Assembly (NCBI GenBank): GCA_964497515.1
Contig: CAZCCV010000023.1
Coordinates: 1 to 38,957, forward strand
DNA length: 38,957 nucleotides
Source of the DNA: CAZCCV01 sp964497515
GTDB lineage: Bacteria; Armatimonadota; UBA5829; DTLH01
Direction of reading: 5' to 3'
In this document: positions 25,166 through 32,873 of the stretch, in pieces
Position numbering within the stretch: the first letter of the stretch is position 1
Layout of the letters: every line of letters starts with the position of its first letter
The notes under the pieces: generated by a model
Seen by the model: only the letters and a program-made list of their open reading frames with translations
Database searches by the model: none
What the model was told of the DNA's origin: nothing
Position numbers and translations under genes: made by a program

Positions 25166-28100
25166 CTATGGGACTTCGACCTCCAATTTGGTCTCTGCGG
25201 AGTTGCCCGCAGCGTCGATAGCCTTCACGAACACCGTGTGCTTTCCCTTTGCAAGGGGCAGCGTCGTTATAACGAACGGCTCAGAGATCGAATCGAACAT
25301 GCCGTCTGATGGAGCTGCAGACATCCACTCGCCATTGTCATCCACCTTGAATTGTACTCCAGTGATAGCGATGGCTTCGTGGAAAGCGTAACCTTTCACT
25401 GTCACAACTGCATCTTCACCGACTGCCACTTCCTTTTTGAAAGCGTGCACCGTAGGCGGCCTGTTCTCGACGATGATTGGGCCCAATACCTGCTCGCCTG
25501 TGAGCGCACCTATCGCGTTGCTGATTCGATCGCTCGCGACCACTTTGATCATATAGCTGCCGTTGGGCACTTTGGTAGTATCCCATTTGTGCGATGTGTC
25601 CTTGGTAGTCACTTGTTCGCTGGGGTCAACTGACTTCTCCGCAGGCTTCGGAGCTTCCTGGGGCTGCCCACCCTGGGTTACAGCAGCAATGCCTTTAGCA
25701 ATAGCTGCCGGCGCCTCGGCGAGCATTTTTTCTTTCACTTCTTGAGGGATTTCAGGATGCCTGTCTAGCTCTGCCTTCAGTTGAGCAAGTATTTCCTCAG
25801 GATCCGGCTTGCCTGAACCTGTGATCTTGATCTGCAGACCAAGGCTAGGCTGCGCCTCTGCCGGCTCCTCAGCCTTCTGCGCCGGTTCGGCAGGAGTCTC
25901 CGGCTTGGCTGCCGGTTTCAATCCGCTGCCGAGCGGCTGCCAGTTTTCGCCACTGTCTGCAGAGTAGTAGAGATCGTATCTCAGTGCGTCGTTATCTGGA
26001 TCAGTGGCCTTCCATTTGATCTCAGCAGTTTTGGAGACTATGGCTCCAGGCTGAGGTTCGGTGATAGTGACCTTCGGCTCGCGGTTTTCTGTGAGATAAG
26101 ATATAGACACCTGTTGCAGGGCAGGTGCTGCATCCAGAGTGCCGGCGAGCGACGTTCGATACTGGATGAACCTAGCTGCCGGGCTGGTTATAGCTTCGCC
26201 CGCACTCTTAGTGCACACAGTTGACCACGGACTCCAGGAATCATCTGGGGTCGCGACATTTCCGGTTCGGGTTTGTAGGCTCACTGAAGCACCCTTTGGC
26301 GTTTCAGCTATCCAACTCACCTTGCTCCAATTCGCCTTAAGACCAGCATCGAAAATTGTCGACTCGAAGGTACCCTCTTTCACAGGAACCGCCTTGAATA
26401 CTGCAGCGCTGTTTGCTGCTCCTAGGAAAATCGTACCGTCGACATCGATCGAAAGAGCGATAAACTGCACTGCATTGCGCCCTGTGTCGAGTGCGCTGAC
26501 AGTATCATCAGGAGCAATCTTGTACACTTTGTCGTCGCTTACAGCATAGACGTTATTCTGCGAATCCACGGTCAACCCGAGGGCTCTCGGTGCCTTGTCG
26601 AACACCGGCCCCGGAGTGCCTTCGGCTGGGATTTTGTATATCATCCCTTTACCGGCACCGATTCCAGCGTAGGCGTTTCCCTTGTGGTCGACCACAAGGC
26701 TCGAGACAGCATCTTCAGCAGCGTTATATAGCGGAGTTGCTGTACCTTCGGGGGTGATTCGGTAAACGATACCACCTTTGCCTGTGCCAGCATAGACGTT
26801 ATCTGATTTGTCTATTGCAAGAGAGAGAACAGAGGGCTGTGCAAGAACTGCAAAGGGCACTGATTCGCCATCTGGATCAATCCGGTAAATGGTGTCACCA
26901 TCACCCATAGCAGCGTAGAGGCCACCTTTGCTGTCGGTTACCAGTGCAACCACATACTTTTCGGGGGCAGTGAAGATAACATCACCATCGCCATTTGCGT
27001 CAACTTTGAATACTTTGCCGTGTGGGCCGGTTCCGACGTATATAGTGCCCAATAGGTCTCGGACAATACTGAGCGCTTGGAGTTCATCAGTTCTGAAGAA
27101 CGGGTTTACGTCGCCATCTTTCGAGACGTGATAGATTATGCCTTCGCTGCCGGTTGCTGCGTAAGCACCGCCTTTGTCGTCTGGAATGACCTGCCAAACA
27201 TAAGCTGCAGGCAGCCCAGCCAGTTTACTTACTTCGTGAACAAGGCGAACTTCGTTGTTATCGGAAGCAGCGGTCGCACCGAACAACCCCGGTTCAAAAT
27301 CGCTCTGACTCTTCTGTGTCCAGACACCTAACTGTCTGCCAACCGGCTTTTCACCTGGCTTCTGATCTGACGGCTTCTGATCCGACTTGGCATCTGGTTT
27401 CTGCTCGGCTTTTGCTTCTGCACCGCCTTCCGGCTTTGCTGCATTTGCGGTTTCGGCTTTCGGCGCAGCAACCTTGGCGTTGTTTGTATCAGCATAGAAT
27501 ACAAACGAATCGGATGAGCCCCAGTCGGGCAGAAGCGAGGCCGCATTCAGCATATTGAAGTCGCCCTCGCTAGCTGCCAACAATGGAGCAGGCGAGGGAA
27601 GAGTGGAAGACGTGGATGTAGTAGAACCACTTGCGGGCTTTGCAGGAGCAGGCTTAGCAGTAGATTTAACACTCGGTGTCTGCTGCTTCTGCACTACTAT
27701 CGACATCATTTGGCTGCCGTTTAAAATGTAATCGGTAGGTACGACAAACTTGATTTCATCTCTCTCCATTTTGACGTTGGTCGTCTTGGGAGATTTAATC
27801 ACGTTTGCGAACGTCTCGGGCAGGTTTTCGAGCTTTTCGCCGTTGATATTGATCGAGGCTGTCGAAAACAGCACACGTGCCACCAACTCGTTGTTCTTTT
27901 CCCGATCGAGGAACTGATCGAACATCTGGCGAACACTCACGGCAGTACCTACTGTAAGAGGCGCTGCTTTGGCACTGCCGTCCTCACCAGGGGATATCAC
28001 AACCGGGGCATCTGCCGTTGCGACTCCACCGCCTGCCACGCGAATAGTCAGTCGACCGTTAGATGCATTCTCCGGAATCTTAATGTCGACTGTTTTTACA

Positions 28101-29548
28101 AACGCCTCGCCCTGGTATGTCTTCAGTTCAACGCCTAGAGCAACAGTCTCACCAGGCTCATACTTCGTTTTGTCTACGAACACTCGCTGAATATCTGCAG
28201 TCTTTCGACCCGGTGTGATCTTAACGTTCATCTTGACGGATTTGACGTCGAGCGGACCGAATCTGTTGCGCGAGAGTATGTTGAGCATAGTCAGATAGTC
28301 GCGCAGTGCTTCGGTTTCGATTCCTGAGGCCGCGAAATATGTGTTCTGCCGCTCCACTCTTCCGAGCTTATCGGCATCTACGCTTACATCCACAACAGCC
28401 ATTGCATCGCCCGGGATGCCGTGAACCTGAGTGAGCGCCTCAGCAACAATCTGAGGAAGAAGTCTCGGTGCAAGCAGAGGATGGTTGATTACCTCGCATC
28501 TGAAGGTGCGCTTTCTTCCGAGTGTTGAATCATCCACATCAACAGTCACAGGAATCATCGTGGGAAAAGCGCCGACTTCTCCGCCAATGGAAAAAGGCCT
28601 GTCCTGAAAAACTCGCCCCACAATGCTCATCGGAGACGACATCTTAAACGATGTGTCGTAGTCCGGGAATACATCGAAAACGTACGCCGTTGTCATCGGC
28701 GCATCAATTGGCCCAATACCCATCATCGGGTGACCAAAAGCCACCAGCTTGTTTCCTCTGCGGTAGGTGACCGTACCGGTTCCAGTAGCATCTATATCAC
28801 CGGTAACAAGAGATACACCCACTGCAGCGCCAGGAACGAGCTCCACAGGCACGCTGTCGGCCTTAGCCCCGAGTCCGGCCATTGGTGTCAAACCAAATGG
28901 TTCCAGGATTTCCGCCAGCTTCGAAATGCCTCGGCTGCTAAACCCGCTGACCATAACAGGGGTCATAAGCGGCGACATTATAAGCCTGCCCTTTGGAGCA
29001 TCGCACGCTGCACTTGGAGAGCGGATTTCCACGCTTGAAATAGTACCATCTGCGGTCTGAATGGGGCTCTCCAGCGCGGCTACTTCACTGGATAATCCTG
29101 ACGGCCGTGAAGGCAGCGCGGGATCGAGCGAATCGAGCATATCTTCGATAGGAGTAAGCATCCCAAGCGGCTCTTTTGCAAAGTTGCGTGGGCCGTATGC
29201 TACTGCTCCGATCATCTTTCCATTTATGTAGACAGGACTTCCACTCATCCCTTGGATGATGTTCGCCCCGCGGGCGGTAATCGGACCACCACTTAACCTT
29301 ACAAGTATGAGATCCTTGCCATTATTGGTTTTGTGAAGTATCCCGAGAACTTCAACATCGAACTGCTCTATCTTGGTTCCCTTGAATACTGTCAGCCCGT
29401 AACCCTTCATGCCGGCGCGAACCTGTGAAAGCGGCATGATGTGCTTCATATCCTCAGCGAAGACTCCAGGATTAGCCTCAGCTATCCCAGAAAACAGAAG
29501 CACTGCCGCGATTGCCAGCAGAAGCAAGTTTGCTTTAGTTCTGATCAT
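25166..29548 (-). CDS. Secreted S55 (SpoIVB-type) serine peptidase with beta-propeller
   Basis: A very large exported protein of 1460 residues. A signal peptide (to about residue 25) leads to an S55 domain (about 35-420) with the serine motif GMSGSP at 100-105 and an AFGHP histidine (His273). Pro/Ala- and Gln-rich linkers near 610-660 and 695-735 join it to a six- or more-bladed beta-propeller (about 760-1050) with repeats of the type VDxxGNxYAGxGxGxxIYxI, then a sandwich domain, Ig/FN3-like domains with TITEPQPGAIVSK, another disordered linker and a closing Ig-like domain. SpoIVB itself is a small sporulation protease; large forms in diderms probably act in the envelope. GGAG is 11 bases before the ATG. 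No terminator interrupts it from the LysM gene to its right. Confidence 0.9.
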   Translation of the reverse strand: MIRTKANLLLLAIAAVLLFSGIAEANPGVFAEDMKHIMPLSQVRAGMKGYGLTVFKGTKIEQFDVEVLGILHKTNNGKDLILVRLSGGPITARGANIIQGMSGSPVYINGKMIGAVAYGPRNFAKEPLGMLTPIEDMLDSLDPALPSRPSGLSSEVAALESPIQTADGTISSVEIRSPSAACDAPKGRLIMSPLMTPVMVSGFSSRGISKLAEILEPFGLTPMAGLGAKADSVPVELVPGAAVGVSLVTGDIDATGTGTVTYRRGNKLVAFGHPMMGIGPIDAPMTTAYVFDVFPDYDTSFKMSSPMSIVGRVFQDRPFSIGGEVGAFPTMIPVTVDVDDSTLGRKRTFRCEVINHPLLAPRLLPQIVAEALTQVHGIPGDAMAVVDVSVDADKLGRVERQNTYFAASGIETEALRDYLTMLNILSRNRFGPLDVKSVKMNVKITPGRKTADIQRVFVDKTKYEPGETVALGVELKTYQGEAFVKTVDIKIPENASNGRLTIRVAGGGVATADAPVVISPGEDGSAKAAPLTVGTAVSVRQMFDQFLDREKNNELVARVLFSTASININGEKLENLPETFANVIKSPKTTNVKMERDEIKFVVPTDYILNGSQMMSIVVQKQQTPSVKSTAKPAPAKPASGSTTSTSSTLPSPAPLLAASEGDFNMLNAASLLPDWGSSDSFVFYADTNNAKVAAPKAETANAAKPEGGAEAKAEQKPDAKSDQKPSDQKPGEKPVGRQLGVWTQKSQSDFEPGLFGATAASDNNEVRLVHEVSKLAGLPAAYVWQVIPDDKGGAYAATGSEGIIYHVSKDGDVNPFFRTDELQALSIVRDLLGTIYVGTGPHGKVFKVDANGDGDVIFTAPEKYVVALVTDSKGGLYAAMGDGDTIYRIDPDGESVPFAVLAQPSVLSLAIDKSDNVYAGTGKGGIVYRITPEGTATPLYNAAEDAVSSLVVDHKGNAYAGIGAGKGMIYKIPAEGTPGPVFDKAPRALGLTVDSQNNVYAVSDDKVYKIAPDDTVSALDTGRNAVQFIALSIDVDGTIFLGAANSAAVFKAVPVKEGTFESTIFDAGLKANWSKVSWIAETPKGASVSLQTRTGNVATPDDSWSPWSTVCTKSAGEAITSPAARFIQYRTSLAGTLDAAPALQQVSISYLTENREPKVTITEPQPGAIVSKTAEIKWKATDPDNDALRYDLYYSADSGENWQPLGSGLKPAAKPETPAEPAQKAEEPAEAQPSLGLQIKITGSGKPDPEEILAQLKAELDRHPEIPQEVKEKMLAEAPAAIAKGIAAVTQGGQPQEAPKPAEKSVDPSEQVTTKDTSHKWDTTKVPNGSYMIKVVASDRISNAIGALTGEQVLGPIIVENRPPTVHAFKKEVAVGEDAVVTVKGYAFHEAIAITGVQFKVDDNGEWMSAAPSDGMFDSISEPFVITTLPLAKGKHTVFVKAIDAAGNSAETKLEVEVP

Positions 29549-29823
29549 GGGTGCAATTTCTCCTAATAGCGCTCCAGTGCGCGCAGATAAGCCTGTTTCG
29601 GCCCTGTGTGGACGCCGTACGTACGAGATAGCGAGGCGGAGTGCCGGTGCTTTCTATCCGGCTCGCAGACGGCGAAACAAACACCTGAAGTGTTACCCTA
29701 TTGTAATACGTATTAGATTTCTCGATATTCAGTTCAACTCGATAGGCTCATTTGCCGATGCCGACTGTAACTACTATTACTAGACCAACCGGCACGGCAG
29801 AGTGTTAAGGAAAGATCCGTTGC
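29549..29823. other. Intergenic region before the S55 gene
   Basis: 275 bases without a gene. On the minus strand TACAAT is the best -10-like hexamer but its -35 is poor. The only striking structure is the 12-bp palindrome at 29704-29715. Confidence 0.5.
29704..29715. promoter_or_regulatory. Perfect 12-bp palindrome, possible operator
   Basis: TAATACGTATTA is a perfect palindrome, about 155 bases upstream of the S55 start. Its size and base composition suit a dimeric repressor site, but no matching regulator gene is in the window, and a single 12-bp palindrome can arise by chance. Confidence 0.35.
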
Positions 29824-30828
29824 TTAGCGGATTCCTATTCCAATGGCTACACGCCTTGGCACAGGTTCACGCGTTATAATCTCTTCTAGAACCTCCGAAC
29901 CCTTCTTAACACCGTTTTCGAAAGTGTCGGCTACCGTTACGGTGCGAAGACCGTTTCTGCCGGGAGAGAGTTCAACCTGCTTGCCGCTCACCATCCGCAC
30001 ACTCGATACGGTTTCGGTCTGAAATGGTATCACTTCGGTGCGCTTCGACTGATTTCGAACTACTACCGTGAGCTTAGGGGCACTCCCTGCGGCAGGCTTC
30101 TGTTCGCCAACCTTCAGTTCGTCCCCTATCCGCAGCTTATTTAGGTTGCGATTCGGATTCAGGGCCTCAAGTTCGGAGAGCTTCATCCGAAACTTGGTCG
30201 CTATTGCGCCTGCGACATCGCCTTCTTTAACCATATATGTGCCGGATTGACTGACGGCTCCCCCGCGCAACAAGCAATCGAGAGCGGCTTCTCGATATTT
30301 TCGATATAGGCTGAGATCAACTGTCATACTCTGCACATCGACTTGCTCTTTGAAGGATGGTTCTTCCATCAGGTTGGCTACCCGACTTCCAAACATTTCT
30401 TTGGCGGATTCGAGGACAGAGTTGGCATCTTCTGGCGAATCGAGTGCGACTGCAGGAACGCCTTCGACAAGGATAGAGTACTTGTCTACTCTAAGCGAAA
30501 TGGTTTCGAGAACAGCTTTGGTGGCCTCTGACTCCGTTTGAGGGTTTGTGCCCCGCGGAGCTCTTCGCACCACAACACGCTCTTTGAAGGAAACCTCGGA
30601 GGGTTCGACACCGTCTACCGCGCCTTTGATATCTGTTAACACGCGATTGGCGATTTGCTCATTCGTCAGGCACGCTACAGGCTTGTCGTCAACAAGAATT
30701 GCGTAAGGCCGCTCCTGTAACAAGTCGTGACCCCAGCGCGCCAGGAGAAAGATCGCAACCAGTACGATAATCGCACGCTCCACACGAAGCTGCATTCTCA
30801 GGTTGCGAATCAGCTTGTCCTGATCCAA
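29824..30828 (-). CDS. Membrane-anchored LysM and G5 domain protein
   Basis: A 334-residue protein with one membrane helix near residues 18-33, two regions of the repeated-domain type seen in YabE/M23 proteins (about 35-110 and 115-190), a LysM domain (GTYMVKEGDVAGAIATKF ... LRIGDELKV, about 195-240) and a C-terminal G5 domain (VIPFQTETVSSVRMVSGKQ ... VKKGSEVLEEIITREPVPR). The same order occurs in Gram-positive M23 endopeptidases, but here no catalytic domain follows G5: the sequence ends with RRVAIGIGIR. It should bind peptidoglycan (LysM) and perhaps N-acetylglucosamine polymers (G5). It precedes the S55 gene by 275 bases on the same strand. Confidence 0.85.
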   Translation of the reverse strand: MDQDKLIRNLRMQLRVERAIIVLVAIFLLARWGHDLLQERPYAILVDDKPVACLTNEQIANRVLTDIKGAVDGVEPSEVSFKERVVVRRAPRGTNPQTESEATKAVLETISLRVDKYSILVEGVPAVALDSPEDANSVLESAKEMFGSRVANLMEEPSFKEQVDVQSMTVDLSLYRKYREAALDCLLRGGAVSQSGTYMVKEGDVAGAIATKFRMKLSELEALNPNRNLNKLRIGDELKVGEQKPAAGSAPKLTVVVRNQSKRTEVIPFQTETVSSVRMVSGKQVELSPGRNGLRTVTVADTFENGVKKGSEVLEEIITREPVPRRVAIGIGIR

Positions 30829-30910
30829 TATTGTTCGCTCCTTTACTCGCTGCGACTCTCCCTCAACGTTACCATTATACTGCTAGCCCTTGATGTGTCA
30901 ACCGCAGGGC

Positions 30911-31342
30911 GTAAGAGTTCAGTCTTATATCGACTGAATTGGCTGGTAAGCAGCGAGGAGTTTTATACACTCTGAAAATGCATCTAAGCCTCGCAGTTTC
31001 CAAGTGTCGAAAAGGCTCATCAGAATCATCTTGGCTTTGGAGCCTCTGCTGGAGCATGTGCCCCCACTTATCTTCCTTGCAATCACACTCTGAGGCTTCT
31101 TCTTCCCGAGAAAGGGAAGTGCTGTTGCCATGAGTTCTCTCTCAAAGCTCATCTTCGCCTCAAGAACCTTTATTGTCTCTTGCTGCTTGACGATAGTCTC
31201 GTGCAAACTCAATACCAGAGCTTTTAGCTCTTCTCTTGTCATGCCTTCCAAACCACTCATACTGTCTACTTCGACAGCTATATCAGACGTACCTTCATTG
31301 TCCGCAAATTATCTGCTAAAACTTTAGAGACTGTACTGTTAC
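30911..31342 (-). mobile_element. 432-bp IS66-derived element with terminal inverted repeats
   Basis: GTAAGAGTTCAGTC (30911-30924) and GACTGTACTGTTAC (31329-31342) are inverted repeats matching at 12 of 14 positions (15 of 17 with the flanking GGC/GCC). They begin with GTAA, as IS66-family ends do. The transposase fragment on the minus strand ends exactly at the inner edge of one repeat. GCAG flanks both sides of the longer repeat, but no 8-bp target duplication is evident, so the insertion is old. It looks like a non-autonomous deletion derivative. Confidence 0.75.
30925..31260 (-). pseudogene. IS66-type transposase, internally deleted
   Basis: A 111-residue open frame that joins two ends of an IS66-type transposase (about 500 residues when whole). 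The N-terminal part has the leucine-zipper-like start TREELKALVLSLHETIVKQQ, and the C-terminal part SKAKMILMSLFDTWKLRGLDAF matches the family end. The zinc-finger, DDE catalytic core and insertion domain between them are missing, so it cannot transpose itself. The frame remains open through the deletion junction. It may still make a small product, but nothing suggests selection for that. Confidence 0.75.
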
Positions 31343-31502
31343 GCCGCAGCACTGCGTAATGCCATAGGCAAGGCTATTACATTCTGTGGGAAGTGACTTT
31401 GCGGTGGTGGTGAGGTAACAAATCTCTGATGCGTGGTAGTGTCTGCAGATAGGAGGCTCGCATTTCAAGTAGCGATTGGTCTGCTTGTACAACAAGCGCG
31501 TA

Positions 31503-31533
31503 GGGTGCAGTGTTTATGATTGCTGTTGCACCC
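31503..31533. terminator. Hairpin downstream of the signalling cassette
   Basis: GGGTGCA (31503-31509) pairs with TGCACCC (31527-31533) across a 17-base loop, 24 bases past the stop of the TPR gene. No T-tract follows on the minus strand. It is the only hairpin seen in the 214-base gap between the IS66 relic and the cassette. Confidence 0.4.
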
Positions 31534-31556
31534 GGCACACTGGCTTGTGACTCCAT

Positions 31557-32873
31557 CTACTGGTTCTTCAAGATGATTCCAGCTACAAAGGCAAAGGGTT
31601 TAATGATCAGGTTCTTAACGATTAGTTTTATGGTTGGTCTGTATATGATTCTATCTGCAAGAGCAGGCCCAAACACGTAGTACCATCGGACGAAAGCTCT
31701 TCCTATCCAACTTCGCAGCAACACCGAATCACGAAACGCACGCAGCAGCCTGACTTCTGGAGCTTCTGAGTTGCCAAAACAAGCTGTAGCCACGAAGCAA
31801 TCGCCACCTGTTGCAACCGTGCTGCTGTTCATTTTAACTCGCACCAAATCAAGATTGGCAATGTAGCGTTCGTTGTCGGGTTCGATTTCGACAGCACGTC
31901 TGGCGAACTGCTCAGCCTCAGCCCATCTGCCTAAATTGCCTAACAGCCAGGCAAGATAATCTAAGTATTTAGCGTTGTCAGGTTCGACTTCGACTGCTCG
32001 TCTTACGAACGGCTCAGCCTCAACCAATCTGCCCAAATCGGTCAGCACTCGGGCAAGATAATCTAAGTATTCATCGTTGTCAGGTTTGATTTCGACTGCT
32101 CGTCTCGCGAACTGCTCAGCCTCTTCCCATCTGTTCAAACCGATGCCTAGCACTCGAGCGAGATAATCTAAGTATTCATCGTTGTCAGGTTCAATCTCGA
32201 CTGCTTGTCTCGCGAATCGCTCCGCCTCTTCAAATTTGTCTAAACTGCCCAGCACTCGTGCAAGATGATGCTGGTATTCAGCGTAGCCAGGTTCAATTTT
32301 GACTGCTCGTCTCGCGAATTGCTCCGCCTCTTCCCATCTGTTCAAACCGATGCCTAGCACTCGAGCGAGATAATCTAAGTATTCAGCGTTGTCAGGTTCA
32401 ATCTCGACTGCTTGTCTCGCAAACTGTTCCGCCTCTAAGATCATGTCTTGATCCACGAGACTTTGTGATCGATCGAATGCCTGCTTGGCAACAGATTTCA
32501 GATTTGAAGCCTTTGCGCCGCTTCCATAGCCATTTGTTTGACTAATGTCAGTCATCAGATCCTTGCTTTCAATTATCCCTAAAGCGAATGCCCAGCTTTC
32601 TATCGACCAAAGAGCTAAGTCTTCCGACATACCTGATTCATCGTAAAGTCTTCTAGCAAGTGCACGTGCTTGAGCAACAAACGGTAAGCTGGAGTCCTGT
32701 TTCAACAACTCGTTTATAATTCCAGTACCCACCACAGTTGACAGCACATTTGCAAAGCGTGAGTTTCCGATAGTGTCTAGAAGTAGTGATCTGCACCTCT
32801 GCGCATCAACATACAGTGATTCACCGTATTCCTCTACTAGTTCAGCTAGTTTTGTTCTGGTTGGATCTTGCAT
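31557..32873 (-). CDS. TPR protein with N-terminal helical domain and CFI-box C-terminus
   Basis: A 438-residue protein, last gene of the cassette; its ATG shares the A of the kinase's TAA stop (TAATG), so the two are coupled. Residues 1-105 are a helical domain ending ALWSIESWAFALGI, of a type I recall from many bacterial signalling proteins. About five tetratricopeptide repeats of 34-35 residues follow (WEEAEQFARRAVEIEPDN type, ~140-340). From about residue 355 comes a CFI-box: CFVATACFGNSEAPEV, LLRAFRDSVLL and GRAFVRWYYVFGPALAD, ending in two hydrophobic stretches. The TPRs probably bind partners of the kinase. Repeats 2-3 and 4 are near-identical in DNA. The exact function is unknown. Confidence 0.85.
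   Translation of the reverse strand: MQDPTRTKLAELVEEYGESLYVDAQRCRSLLLDTIGNSRFANVLSTVVGTGIINELLKQDSSLPFVAQARALARRLYDESGMSEDLALWSIESWAFALGIIESKDLMTDISQTNGYGSGAKASNLKSVAKQAFDRSQSLVDQDMILEAEQFARQAVEIEPDNAEYLDYLARVLGIGLNRWEEAEQFARRAVKIEPGYAEYQHHLARVLGSLDKFEEAERFARQAVEIEPDNDEYLDYLARVLGIGLNRWEEAEQFARRAVEIKPDNDEYLDYLARVLTDLGRLVEAEPFVRRAVEVEPDNAKYLDYLAWLLGNLGRWAEAEQFARRAVEIEPDNERYIANLDLVRVKMNSSTVATGGDCFVATACFGNSEAPEVRLLRAFRDSVLLRSWIGRAFVRWYYVFGPALADRIIYRPTIKLIVKNLIIKPFAFVAGIILKNQ
32094..32213. repeat. 120-bp direct repeat, copy 1 (inside the TPR gene)
   Basis: Matches 32301-32420 with 3 differences in 120 bases (97.5%). The offset of 207 bases is exactly 69 codons, two TPR units (35 + 34 residues), so the copies stay in frame. 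A recent in-frame duplication or gene conversion. Confidence 0.9.
32301..32420. repeat. 120-bp direct repeat, copy 2 (inside the TPR gene)
   Basis: Partner of 32094-32213; both encode the stretch ARRAV...LGIGLNRWEEAEQFA of adjacent TPRs. Identity falls off sharply at both edges, where ordinary TPR-to-TPR divergence resumes. Confidence 0.9.

Noticed and set aside
31900..32430. CRISPR-like regular repeats
   Set aside because: The regular DNA similarity comes from in-frame TPR codons (34-35 residues) in a coding gene; no constant repeat with variable spacers.
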